Assembly: GCF_028453695.1 (NCBI RefSeq) | Contig: NC_135778.1 | Span: forward strand, 1,178,001-1,242,000 | Reading direction: 5' to 3' | DNA from: Augochlora pura | Lineage: Eukaryota; Arthropoda; Insecta; Hymenoptera; Halictidae | DNA: 64,000 bases | Part shown: piece after piece, positions 36,924-49,392 of the stretch | How positions within the stretch are numbered: the stretch's first letter is position 1 | Layout: each line of letters starts with the position of its first letter | Notes under the pieces: generated by a model | Seen by the model: only the letters and a program-made list of their open reading frames with translations | What the model was told of the DNA's origin: nothing | The model's database searches: none | Program-made: the position numbers and the translations under genes

Positions 36924-37148
36924 CCCCCCCCCCCCCCCCGTACACCCGTTCCTCCCCCCACCTTTCGAGAATTTCCTCTCGCAGTTGGTTGGTCCCCACC
37001 ACCGATCCTGCCGGAGCAAGCCTCGACCAATCTGGCCCAGTTCTCGGCTAGCTATCCGCCCCGCGCGTAATACGCTCTCATTAATTAGGATTTTCGGAGT
37101 GGGGGAAATTAACGCGAGCCGACTAAAACCACCAAGACGGGGGGGGGG
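36924..37148. repeat. Right copy of gap-flanking duplication
   Basis: Direct repeat of 36607-36823 in the same orientation, with longer poly-C and poly-G ends. Confidence 0.9.
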
Positions 37149-39885
37149 CGGCTATTATTATCGTGCCCCCCCTCGTGATGCCCGAGCTGTTTCTCCTTAG
37201 CCTAACATCCTCGTAGATTCTACGCTCCGCCTCGAAACTTTCGACCGACGCCGATGATCCCTATATGCAGACCTATTTTCTCCTGCCGTGTCTCGTCTAC
37301 ATTGTGCTTCGCGGTCCTGCGAGGAAATTAATACTCTACGGATTTGATGCGTGTATGGAAAACACGAGTGCGCGGAACGAGGTATGTTGGATGAACTTGA
37401 GAACTCGGTTGCCTCTCTTCCCTCGAGCTACCATTAAAGCGTGGATCTATATGAAAATACCAAACCATTGTATGTGTTTAATCAGAAACAGAAAAATTTC
37501 TGAAGATAGAAATAGAATTGGGACGACATGAAAGACTGATCTTATGCGCTCGCGATTGAAATGAGTAGCTGGAAGTTGAGAAGTAGAAGGATTAAGGCGT
37601 TTGATAATATTTAAATATTACTTAGAGTTTAGTAAAACTGTTGAAAGAATTTCAAGTCAAGAATTTCTACTTTCAAGTAATTCCTATATTTTACAATAAA
37701 TGCAGAATATAGACTAGACAGTCGACAAGAATATTTAAACTCGTCGTTCGAGCGGATCTAGGTCCATCCGAATGTTAAAATACTCATCCCCCACCATATA
37801 TTGCGAGAAACAGGTCGCACACGTGTCGCGCGTTGCGAACAACGATCTGTTTCGCTAATTATATCAACGGGAAAAAGATCGTCGAGAGAAATCGTTCCGT
37901 CCGGGGCGAGGTTACAAGTCGTAGTCAGTTTTATCGCAGCTATAGGAGCAGCTCCCGTCAAGGTAGGTTATTTCCGCGTTTGTAAAGAGGTTCCTGCTAT
38001 CTTGGCGCAAACTTTGTATTTCAGAAGCCGCAGGAATAAGTAGACGGTATAAATTCAAAGAGAAGACGGCAGTGGCTGCGGAGGAAGGTCCCGGGGCGAC
38101 AGGCCGGCAGTCCTTATCAAACGGATTGCAACATGGGGAAAGTTCGAGTAGCCGTGAACCAGAGAAAACCGTGTCACAGGAAAGAAGAAGAAGAAGAAAA
38201 AGAAGAAGAGAAAAAAAAAGAATAACCGCTTCCGTCGCGGCGTGCGGTTAACCCGGAAACGGGGAAGCTGAAATCACGTTGGTGGGCAAGCAGCTCGGTT
38301 GGTCAACGAAGAACCGCGATAATTGGAACAAAGAGACTCGGGCTACCAAGGGCTAGGAACGAGTTCCCGTCCTCGGGGCACTTCTTCGTCTCTCTATCTT
38401 TCCATGACGGCGATAAAGTTCAACTCTTTCGAACTCTGTTAGTCGGCGCGAGGCATCCGGTACAAGAGGAAAAATTCTCCCCTCGTCTCGCTTTCGCCTT
38501 TTACATGCTCCACTTATCTGGTTCGTCATATTTGTGAATTCTAGGTGGGTACCTAATACAAGACCCATTCTCTTTTCCTAATTTTCCTAATTTTTTATCG
38601 AAAACACTCTTTCTCTCTCTCACTCTCACTCACTTCGTATCAAATTAAGATACGTGTTCTCTTACAATTTATACTCTCTTAAAATCGCTTTCATCGTTCA
38701 GAATAATTTCTTCATCATTTATACGACTATCCTTTTTTATATATTCTCTGTCAGTGATTCGTTCGGAGTTATCTTCTTCGATTTAACGTTGGAACAAGAA
38801 CTCCCAATGTTCCTTCAGAACTTTCCAAAGAATTTGATGGCGAACTCTGCCAGTTTTAACGACACGTAACCAATTGGCGCACGATTCTTAACAGAGAATT
38901 CTAAACGCAGAAACTTCCTGAAAGATGAATTGCTCTTCGTGGAACGCGATTAACGAATACCGCGAGCGCATCGTCGACGAATTCATACACGCGTCCTTTG
39001 ACATTGCTTCAACGACGTCCACGAGCCCAGGGAATCAAACATTCGAGTCTCTCGCTTGCCGTCGCGCCGTGCTCAATCACCATCCGCATCCACGTGTTCC
39101 AAACGATCCATGAATCATTTTCGAATCGGTCGATCGTTAAGTGGATCCTCTGCCCCGCCGCTAAACGAGAGTCACGCCGCAAGATGTAACGTCACTCCAT
39201 TGTGCCAAATGTTGCCTAGCCGGACTCCTCGCCCCTCTTCCTTTCCCCCCCGCTTTTACGGCTCTCCCATTTACATAATGCGCATCGAAAGCAGCGTAAT
39301 TCCTACGAGTCGATCCCTGGCGCGGCTCGACGGTATCGGCAACAACGCGCTAGCCGCAAACGACGAGCGTGGCCAATGGGGGCCGCAACTGCGATCGACG
39401 TGTTTTCAAGTATTCTCGAGGAGGAGCAGCAGCTCGGCTTTCCGTAAAAGACCGGGCACTGTTCCGCGTTCCCTTCGCGGAAGATGCCAACTGTCGCTCA
39501 ATCACTGTCGATGAAACACCTGTTTCGCTAAACGAAGTTAGACCTTCGCGTTGTTTCCCTTTATAGATCGCCCTTTTGACGGAGGGGGAAGAATCTGAAA
39601 CGTATAGAGGTAGTAACGAAGACTCCTTGGAAATTTCAAATCGTTTGTCATTTGATAGAAAAATGGGCAAGATATTGAAATTGTGAAAAGATAAATGAAT
39701 TTAAAAATATGTGCATACCGTGACACTTGTGATACAGAGTGTTCACGAATGGTGCTAAAGATAATTTAGAATATCAGGATGGATACTGTGAACAGTAAAA
39801 GACCTTTTTTAAGAATCTGTTTTCTCCCGATACAGGAAGTAATTATAGTATAGTACCCCTAATTATAGTACTCTCAAAATTTTAT
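37149..39885. other. Intergenic, no gene recognised
   Basis: Contains a purine tract of GAA units (38180-38222) and short CT tracts near 38610. Reading frames here lack recognisable domains. Confidence 0.5.
38180..38222. repeat. (GAA)n-type purine tract
   Basis: AAGAAG repeats followed by a run of A, an all-purine stretch of about 40 bases. Confidence 0.85.
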
Positions 39886-40111
39886 TTAACACGTTCGTCG
39901 CCGACAATTAGACGCTAAAATCTCCACATAATCAAAGCAATTTATTTAATTAAAATGAAACTGAAAAGTTCACAATTATCATAGGGGATGACATTAGAAC
40001 TCTCGCGTTCGAAAAATCATAGTCGAATTCATTTTGCTCGAATATATTGCAATAAAAATAAATTTTCAATATTGGTCAGAAATTAGTGTGACGCGGCGAC
40101 GAACGTGTTAA
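39886..40111 (+). mobile_element. TTAA element, family C
   Basis: TTAACACGTTCGTCGCCGAC on the left and GCGGCGACGAACGTGTTAA on the right form perfect inverted termini of 17 bp. The interior aligns with 5368-5592 in the opposite orientation. Length 226 bp. This copy has cleaner ends than its partner. Confidence 0.82.
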
Positions 40112-40153
40112 ATCGTCTAATCATTTTCAACGTCCTGTCACTTTACAATCTCG

Positions 40154-40448
40154 TTAACCCTTTGGCTACGGCAGTCTTTGGCACGGCCGTTGTTTTTCGT
40201 TAGACATGCTTTTCTGAGGAAGTATATTAAAATATTCAATATATTGAACTTTATTACATTAAACCAATGTTAGTTGAAGTGAACAATAATTTTAAGCTTT
40301 TTTTACAATATATTACACAATATATAATTAATCAAATTTAATAATAAACGGGGGCGAAATTTCATCTGGACGCCTATTGGCGCTTACAGTACCGGGAAGC
40401 CAACACGTTTCGGACGCCAATAGGCGCCAACAGTAGTCAAAGGCTTAA
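40154..40448 (+). mobile_element. TTAA element, family J, with GGCGCC-type palindromes
   Basis: Left end TTAACCCTTTGGCTACGGCA; right end in reverse TTAAGCCTTTGACTACTGTT. Near the right end GGACGCCTATTGGCGC and GACGCCAATAGGCGCC are inverted copies of each other and each nearly palindromic. Length 295 bp. It lies only 42 bases from the family C element. Confidence 0.7.
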
Positions 40449-41927
40449 AGAGTTGATTTACTGCATAACGAATAAACGATCCAAGAAATTCCCCGAGCGT
40501 GAGCGATTAAACACGCTCGCATCGAGTCGAATAAGATCGGCGTTTCACGAAGTTACCACGGCGAAACGACCGCACAAGCTGCCCCGAAATCCTGCAGCAC
40601 GAGGTAAGATTTTCTCGATCAGCCTAATAGAGTTACATAGCTCGGGGAGCGAGGCGTGCTCGGATGGGTCCAAAGAAGGGACGCGTGTCGTGATCAGCGC
40701 AGCTCTATCGCGGACCTCGAAGCATTCTCGTAAAGCCGGCGGTATTGGGAGGGGTTGGCAGGTCGGACGGAGGGCGAACAGGGCGCAGATAGAGGGCAGA
40801 GGGAATAAGGCGGAAGCAATATTGCACGGCGTGGCTGGAAACTCGTTTCGTCCATTAAAGCGCGGTTTCTTGCCGGCGTGTTTTTTACCCCGGGAAGGAT
40901 CAGCGGAGCTCTTCTAGCCGAGTCGTGGCCCCGGCGGACCGTCGAAATATACATGAGGAACACAACGTACGTCTAACGGAGCTCGGGAGCTTGTCCCGAT
41001 ACACCGGCGGGATACTTACAGTGACTCACCCCTGCAAGTCACCCCCCGACAAGAGCCTAAGTGAAATTTCGTGCCGCGCGTCGCTACGCCACTCCCCCCT
41101 CTCCTCCCCCACCCCGTCCCCGTTTTGCCACGCTCGGTGCTTCGCCGTACGTCTTTACGACGAGTCGAGATAAAGGATTCCTCTTGGCTCCGCGAGGCAC
41201 CGTATCCGCAACGAGAGAGCGAGAGAGCGAGAGAGAGAGAGAGAGAGAGAAGGGGACGCTCTCCCGAAATTTCCTAACGCCGATGGAAAGAAACCTTGGC
41301 ACCAGCGCCGCTGGTCGTGTCGCAGGCTGCTGCAAAAACCGTTTAAAATACGGGGAGCGATGCAGCTACGGAGTATCCGAGAAATTAATTCCCCGAATAC
41401 TTAAGCGCGTATATCTCCCGCGACCCTGGCACCCCGTTAAAATATTCGCCGGAGCGCGCCCCGGCGGAGCGGCAAAGTTGCCGGAGATAGCGGACGGGGG
41501 TTTGATCGAGAACTTCGGACACGTATTAATATCAACGTTTCTGAAATTACGATCGTGCCGTGTGGCAACGACGTTCCCGAATTTCCTCTGATTTACTCGC
41601 GAAGAAATGCGCGATTGCGTTTTTGTCTCGACAGTCGCGATAGGTTGTTTCACGGTTGATTTTGATATTTCAAAGGAAGAAGCAGGTTTTAAATTTCTCG
41701 AGATTATATTGTCAATGGAATTAACGAAAAGACACGATATATAGCTGGGATAGTTACTACTTGTATCGATAATTCGATTAATAAATTTTTCATTTTCCAA
41801 ATTGTTAGGATTTCTTTACGGAAATTGATCGATGACTTGATTCAAGTATAAATTATAATGAAGATGGCACAGATTATAGATAAATTCAGTGTTGTTACTG
41901 TACCGCGGATTTTATATAATATCGCGA
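40449..41927. other. Intergenic, no gene recognised
   Basis: Includes a GAGAGAGC/GA tract at about 41214-41251. The 154-codon frame at 40453-40917 and the 176-codon frame at 41061-41591 have no recognised domain and no splice or promoter support. Confidence 0.5.
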
Positions 41928-42171
41928 TTAACCCCTTGCACTATAATAACGAGTCAAACTCGTGTTAAATATAATATCTGTTAAATATAAATATTACTAA
42001 TTTATTTCAAATCGGAGCCAAATTTAATTCCTCTGTTAACGAAATATCGAAACGAAAGTAAATAAAGGCAATGCAAGAAATAGGAATTATCTAGTCCTAT
42101 TAAAGAAAGTATTAAAAATGAATAAACGCTAATTAACACAGCATGAAAGGAATCATAGTGCAAGGGGTTAA
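41928..42171 (+). mobile_element. TTAA element, family B
   Basis: Left end TTAACCCCTTGCACTATAAT and right end ATAGTGCAAGGGGTTAA are identical to those of the element at 23492-23742. The palindrome copy reads ACGAGTCAAACTCGT. Shared internal blocks include GTAAATAAAG and GTCCTAT. Length 244 bp. Confidence 0.85.
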
Positions 42172-43262
42172 ATACATGATAAGAGAGTACTTGTGGAGAA
42201 ACCAAGGTGAGTCTGCACTCGTGGATGGATAATTGCGAGCAAGCCTTGAACTTCGCCGATTGAAGAGACAAAGTGGACAGGGAAAAGTATGGGCAATCGC
42301 TCCTGTCAATCAGACTGAAGGCGACTTTTCGAAAGGCCTGTTTGCGGTGGATTTAACCTTCGGCGAGCGTGGGCGTGTTGCCGGTAGAAAACTAAGCACG
42401 TTCCACGTGACGAGCGCTTTTGTGGTGGGCGAAGTGTGTACCTACGCGTGCCACGACTCGAATAAAGGGGATAAGGTTCGAGGCCGGGTATATTCGCTGA
42501 TATATTGCTCGGAGTCCATATCTTCGTATTAGCAGACACAAAAATGGACAGCCCCCTTTCTCACGGCTGACAACCGAACACCGTAATCCGAGCTACTCGT
42601 AAACTCGCATTTATTATTGCGTTCTTTCTAGGGATCCGTGTTCGCGCTCGCTGGCAAGAACTTCTTCCACCGAGAGACGTAGACGACGGAAAACCGAAAA
42701 GAGGACGCTCTGTCTAGGCAGCATATTATGTCATAGAGACACTACTGTGCACACGACGCTTCGAGGACCCTAGCGAATCGATTTGAAGAAAGAAGTAATT
42801 TATCTAGAGCTGTCCATCTCCGGTTCCATTCCATTGTCATCAATCCCCCGAGAACGTCGCGAGGCCTCCGCCTATAGAAAACGTCCAGCGCAGCGCGCGC
42901 TTATGTACCTGGAGTTGACAAACGCTGGTCCGACTTTAATGGAGACGAGCTTCGCAAGGGCAAACATTGTCCGCGATGGCCGACCCCGAGAGGGCCGCGG
43001 CGGGATAAACAGCGGAACGAGCGACTTCGCGTCACTGATTTTAATTCGACCGCCCGACCTGCGCCAGGTTATCAGGTGCAGGGATTACCGTAGGGGCGGC
43101 TCCTCTCTCTTCTTTCTTTTTCTTTATCTTTTTTTTTGTCCTGCGCGACGGCGAAATCTCGACCCCTAAAAAGAGGGGACCGTCCCGGCGAGATAGGGAA
43201 CTCGTCGGGAGTTATGCAAAGGACAGGGTTGTTCGTTATGCATAAAGGGAGTGTTACGGCGG

Positions 43263-43313
43263 AAACTTATTAAGGCAATTAAACCAGATTAAGTTTTTAA
43301 TTATTAAACCGGC
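43263..43313. promoter_or_regulatory. Candidate homeodomain-site cluster
   Basis: Within about 50 bases lie TTATTAAGG, CAATTAAACC, GATTAAG and TTAATTATTAAACC, a dense set of ATTA/TAAT cores in otherwise GC-rich DNA 7-8 kb upstream of the luna leader. Function is inference. Confidence 0.22.
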
Positions 43314-44657
43314 CGGCCGCGTCGTGCAAACGGAATTCAATGTTGCCCTTCTAACTGCTAATAATTCACTCTTTTAAGAATCCACGGAACGCGGGTCACG
43401 CCTTACTACGGCAATTCAACTTTTGACGGCCGGAGAATTAATGTTGCTAAATATTACCCTTTCGCATTACGGAAGTTGAATTCGCGATTCTTTCTCTTGC
43501 TATAGGAGGATTCGCTTCTTCTCGTTCATGCACCGCTTACATCTTTCTTAGCCGGTTCATCCTGCTTTCAATTTGCATTGAAAATTCTGCGCCTATTCTT
43601 GTCGACGCGTGGAAGGATTTGTTTCGGTCTTCGAATGAGATTTTACGATTATAAATGTTACGGAAATGTTAATACGATCTCGCAGAATAATTCAACACAA
43701 TTTCTAATTAATTAAGAGCTGTTCGAGATAGTATCTGAGAAAATTTTCAATGTCCCCTAGAATCGTTGAAGTCGGTGTCGAAAGAGGTTCGGCAGTAGCA
43801 GGAAAGTCGTTTTTCATCCCCGCCGTGCGACTTGTTGCGAAACAAAATTAGCGCAGCTGGAAACGGGGAAGTCCACTTACAAATGAGCACCAAGGTTTGC
43901 ACACGGAGTCCTGTATTTGATACCGCGCGTGTTTCATTGCAACATCGTGTTTGACTTGACGGAAGCCCGCTGGAGAATTACGGAGCCCTGCAGCGGTGCG
44001 CGCTCGCCGAACAACAATTTACGAGTGCTGGGCCCCGGCCACGCGCGTATGGGAAAACTCTGGAAGATTAATACGGAAACGTTGATCGTTGTGGAAGAGA
44101 AGCCGGTCGGCGAAAGAATTCTCGATATTAGGCGACAGAGAGTGCCGCGGCACATGAGGGGACCAGCATCGCGTAGACGCGACCGACCCCTATGGCCGTA
44201 ACGGGGACAAAGTGGTTTAAAGACCCAACAGCGGAGCGGAGAACTCGTCAAACAGCACCCGTGAAAACGCCTCGTATGAGGGTTCGGGGTTTAAGGGAAT
44301 TCTCGAACGATGCAACGGCTAATGAAGCGTTTATAGGAGATAACGATCCGATGGAGGGGAGTGTCAAGAGTTACCTCGAGACGCTCGTGGCCCCGGGAAC
44401 GCGGTCGGTTTAATTCAAGCTGATTGATCGACGGTAACGTGCTTGCATATTCACTGCGAAGCTAATGGCGCCCGACGAAGAATCGAATTTTCGCTCTCAG
44501 CAGTTGCCGCATGTGCAAAATCGAATGGTTAACCGCGATTTCATGTCACTTCTCGGGGGCGCACTTCCTGCCCTCCTGACTTCGCCCCGGTGGTCCATTA
44601 AAGCCCGAGGAAGCGAGCTGCTCGTCCCGAACCGCAGAATCGTGCTATCTTGGATCA

Positions 44658-44659
<2 letters not shown>

Positions 44660-44709
<50 letters not shown>
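44660..44709. repeat. (TC)n microsatellite, 50 bases
   Basis: An uninterrupted TC run, one of the two longest dinucleotide arrays in the window. Confidence 0.95.
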
Positions 44710-44711
<2 letters not shown>

Positions 44712-46997
44712 TTCGGTTTGTACCGCTCGCTACGGGAAAACTTGCGCGGATCGTCCACCGTGGAGACGACCGTCGAATTAATAAGACGAGCTTTCGGTCG
44801 ATCGGCAAATTCCAAAACCACGGCGAACTAATCTGTAATTTTCATTTTGTCCGATGATTTAGAGAGAGGACGCTTTCGGCAAATGCGTGTACAACTTGCG
44901 ATAATTACTCTCATTCTTCGTAAGCAAATCGCGATGCAATTAATTCGTATTCAGCTTCTCCTGCGGTTTTATCGTGATTCTTCTTTATTTTGTAAGATTC
45001 TATGGTTTTTTCTAGGATACTATTATTAATATTTCTCCAAGAAATCTTTTCAGGTCGAAAGCAGATGTCTGCTTTTAATTTATATTGAAGGCTTGTTCCA
45101 TCTCACGATTCCGTTGGATGCTAACAAAACCATAGTAGCTGTGAAATAATTCGCTTAATTATTCCCGTCTAGCAACGATGCACAAGAGTATACTAAACAG
45201 TAACAATGAGCACATTTATGTATTAATCATGTTCCAGGACAACACTGAAAATATAATATGCCACGTTTGCCGTGAAACTACGATCGTTCAAGTTACTTTG
45301 GCAAAGGGTTACGTGGATCGTTTTAGCCGGTTGCGCATCCTCGTATTACAGAGCCGAGATTTGATTTTTGCTGTTAGAATTCCTTCATCGATCGCGGCGG
45401 TATTCGTCGCACGTCTTGATTTATGGTGTCCGCAGACTGCGTCCAGCCTCGAGACCCGTGCATCGGATTCGAGACGTCCCAGTCGAGCGAGTCCTTTATT
45501 GCCCGATGAACTCGCCGCAACGCGACGCTATCGAGCCAAAAGAGATCGTTAACGTTTAGCGCGGCACCCATAGCGTCTCTCGTCCTCGTCCCATAAATTC
45601 CTCGCCTCAAGGATGCGGAGCCGCAGCCATAGCCCGGCCAACGCGAGGGTCGTTCGAAGAATAACTCTTGACACGAATAGTTGCGACTAGACGCGCGTAT
45701 CGCAGATTTCCCGTGACATTATGCAATCGGCCTGTTACGTCACCCCCTTTACGGTGGTTTCGCGCGATCTCGGCTGCGCACGGTCGTGAAAAACCGCGCC
45801 GCGGAACACGCACACGTGTCCGCCGATCCATTTGGCTCACCTTGGCAACTCCGCGGATGCGGCACGAATTTCTGCGAGAGATAATCGCGGACCGATAAAA
45901 TCGCCCGACGATCGCGAATCGATCGCGAATCGTTCTTGAATTTATCGGTTACGATTGACGCATGATTTTTTACGAGGAACGACTCTGTAAACAATCGGCG
46001 GCGGGGTGGGGGGGGGGGGGGGAAACTAGCTTCGAAATTGTCACCGAGAGGTACGAATGAATTCGTTCGATCGCCGATGAAATTAATGGAGTACGAGATC
46101 TCTGAAAGGACGCTTGCAACAATGCGGATAGTTTTTGTCCCGCGTTTTTTCCAATTGAATTCATCGATGCATGTCAAATCGACACGCCGCCGCGTCGCTG
46201 GAAATTCTGCGCGAGCGAAAAGTGAATATTTTATGAATTTCTTGTTTATTCTTTTATGTATGAATTTCTTTTATGCCCGTACGATTAATCATCGGTGGAC
46301 TGCGGATTTGATACGTTCACGGCAACAGTTAGTCGATCAAACATTAAATTAGTCGTTACAATCCGTTGACTGAATCAAACATCACTCGTTAGTTGCTATT
46401 TACGCAGACAATTTTTATGTTTAAACGTCATCTAGCTTTTCTATGCAGCGATTGAAACGATTTATTAAAATTTTTATTAAAAAGCTTTCGCTGCAGCCTC
46501 GGCTGAAACATTTAAAGATCGAGAATTCTTTTTACATTCCAAGTAATAAAAAAATTTCTTAAATTATCTAATAGACCAGTCCGCTGTTGCGTCTAAAGAA
46601 ACGAAGTTCCGTCTCAAAATTCCAACAAATGGTAGACCCGTATGGATTCGTTGGAATGCGACATTCGATTCCGAAATAATTCGTTTTAGAAACATCGTCG
46701 GGAACGCGGCACAAAGAGATCGAGCTCGAAACGCGCGGTATCGTTTAACTTCTCCGTCCGTCAGGATGATAACGGGAGCGGACGAGGCTGCAGAATTTCA
46801 GGACGTCCACGGATATTGCACCCCGGTGACAGCAGACGGCCGAAAGAGGGTTAACGATCGGGTCGTTGTACTTGAGGATGACCTTCCGTGCGCCGGACCT
46901 GGACCCGTTGACCGAAAATACTCGTAACGAGCGAACGCTGCTATATACGGGCGCGCTGACAAAACGACGTTAAAGGGGTTAACAGTTGTTACCGGGT

Positions 46998-47066
46998 AGG
47001 AAGAGATCGAGAGAGAGATCGAGAGAGAGCGAGAGAGAGCGAGAGAGAGCGAGAGAGAGAGAGAGA
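46998..47066. repeat. GA array with 10-bp GAGAGAGAGC periodicity
   Basis: Units GAGAGAGATC and GAGAGAGAGC repeat with 10-bp period, then degrade into pure GA. Confidence 0.9.
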
Positions 47067-47532
47067 AATGGAGAGAAAGAGAAACACGAAGGGAGAAATA
47101 GAGAATCCGTATAAGATATTATCGGGAATAGACGACGGCCGGCGAGAGAGTACCGGGGGTAGATCTTCTGTGCGCGATACGGTTATGTTTTCTTCGTGTT
47201 CCGGTGGTTTCCGTGCCAAGAGATCGCGGGGCGGGGAGGGGGGGAGAGAGGATGATGGGGGGTGCGGGAAATGCGGCTGTCGAACGAAAACGTTAAATTC
47301 ATCAACGCGCGTTCGCGCATCGTATCGCGATGAATTCCGGCGCGCATCCTCCCTCTCCCCCCTCCCCCAAACAGACACAAACGCGCGAAAATAGGAGAGG
47401 AACAAGCGGCGCGGAGGGACTAGAATGGATTAACGAGGGCGAGAACGACGGCGCGCTCGTTTCATACGGATGTGTGCTCCCGCCGTACAACTATTTTCCA
47501 GACTAACAAACGCTCTGTGTCGGTACGGCGCG

Positions 47533-47553
47533 CGGCGGCGGCGGCGGCGGCGG
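47533..47553. repeat. (CGG)7 trinucleotide repeat
   Basis: Seven consecutive CGG units followed by CAACGGC. Confidence 0.9.
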
Positions 47554-49361
47554 CAACGGCTAACGGCGAAAATCGACGATCCTCTATGTATCCTCGGTAC
47601 AAGAAAGCTTTCGGTGGCTGGGCTTGGATCCAACAACAACCGCCATATTTATGGTGCCGGGCGTCTTAACCCACTGAGGGAGCCGAACGGATCCGGCGAA
47701 CTCGAATCAAAGTTGAGGGGTTACCAGAGGTCAGGTCCTCGCCGACGCACCGTTCGAAATTCATCGGGACCGTGTTAGCGGGAATTGAAAGTCTGCGCGC
47801 GATTGCTTTTTCCAATCTGCTACCAACACCGTTTCGCCAATATTACTCTTACAGTGGTTAACGTTTCTTTTTCTTTTTTTGTTTTTTTTTGAGTTATCGA
47901 AAGCTGTTGAGAGCGTCGAAAGCTATCGAGACGCGACAATTAAATAACGATTTAACAGACTGGTTGATCTTTTCATACTTTGTCCCGGGGTCGGTCTGTT
48001 TTCGACTTTGCGTGGTGGAGATTCTTGCGCGAGAGTTTGCGAGTTTATCGAGAGAAGCGCGCGGAAAATCGTACGCTTGTTATTTTATGTTGCAAGCTGA
48101 AAACGGCTGACTAGTTATGAAATTATATATTTCACGAACGTGTTGTATTTCAATAAAATATGGAGGGAATAAAACCTATGCAGTATAATTACAATAAATC
48201 ACAAACATTTCGAAGAGATTGCAACCAGCTAACTGGTTAATGCAACTTCTGTATCTTGAAGAAGTTCAACCAGTTTCCCTTAATCAAGTAGGACTTATTT
48301 CCACGTCGACTCGTCGTTTATGTTATTATCTATCTATCTTAGTTAAATATCACCCTCGATTCACGACTGATGTTGTACGATGAGCTTTAGGTAATCCATA
48401 AAAAGATCCGCTATTATTTGTCTGTAATTTGTAAAAAAGTTACGAAGTCGTAGCTAAAGAGATTGTCCGACATTTCCTGCCTGAAGAGACATCAAAATGC
48501 ATGTTGTTTGGAGTGTCCGCGCTCTCCGTTTCAGGGTCAGCAGTGTTCGTTCGTAAAAATAAAAAAGAAATAATGATAAACAAAGGCAATCGCGAGTGTC
48601 TCGATTCCGGCGCCCGACTTTCCCCGTGTTCCGCAGCGATAGGCCGACGAGAGACGATAGCTCGAACGGAAACGAGGTGCAGTCTTGATAACCGGAGCCG
48701 GTCTTCTAATTCCATTCGCCATAAATGCCGCTTACGTATCTAATCTGGCATACCCAAGCGCTGTACCAGCGTCTACCAAACAGCTTTTAAACGAACACGC
48801 AGAATCCATGAATCACGTTGCCGGCGACACAACGCGTTCATCTCCTTGTACGTTCCCTCTCTCTCTCTCTCATTTTCGAGGAACATAGGCTGACTCACGT
48901 AGCCGATTATTCATTTGCAAATAATTCTTTGGCCGGATCGGCGACGTCGCGACGCGAGGCAACGCTTGCACGAGTTATGGCGAGCCTACGTTTTGCCGGA
49001 GCGGCTGCGGTATTGAATGTTTACCGATGCAAGGCGCACGAGACCGAAACAATCTGACGCTTTTGGTGGGCTGCGTCGTCCAGGTGGTCTCTGAGTTGCA
49101 CGCTTAATAACGCGGCTTGTTACGTGCCTGAACCTTTCTGTTAAACCGATGTACTTGTTCCAACTACGATTTTCTTTCTTTCGCGTCTCTTTGCTTCGCT
49201 CTTGGCTGCTTGTTCCGTTATCTCTACTTACTATTATTTGAGCACGCGATTGTGTGCTTTTTAGATCGATCTGATACGATTATAGATCAATTACAATCTC
49301 CGAAAATTGGCGAAGCTACTGACGCGAAAATTCGATGTGTATAATGTGTCCCTTTATGTAC

Positions 49362-49392
49362 ATCAATTCACCCATGTACAGGGTGAATTGAT
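49362..49392. repeat. 12-bp perfect hairpin, 7-nt loop
   Basis: ATCAATTCACCC (49362-49373) pairs exactly with GGGTGAATTGAT (49381-49392) around the loop ATGTACA. It is too short to be assigned to a class. Confidence 0.8.

Noticed and set aside
46745..46978. TTAACTTCTCCGTCCGTC ... GAGGGTTAAC and a further GGGGTTAA as a possible TTAA element
   Set aside because: The ends pair too poorly and no internal similarity to other families is visible.
47667..47725. TTAACCCACTGAGGG ... GAGGGGTTACC with a GCCGAACGGATCCGGC palindrome
   Set aside because: Only about 60 bp between ends, no second TTAA, and pairing is weak; suggestive but not supportable as an element.
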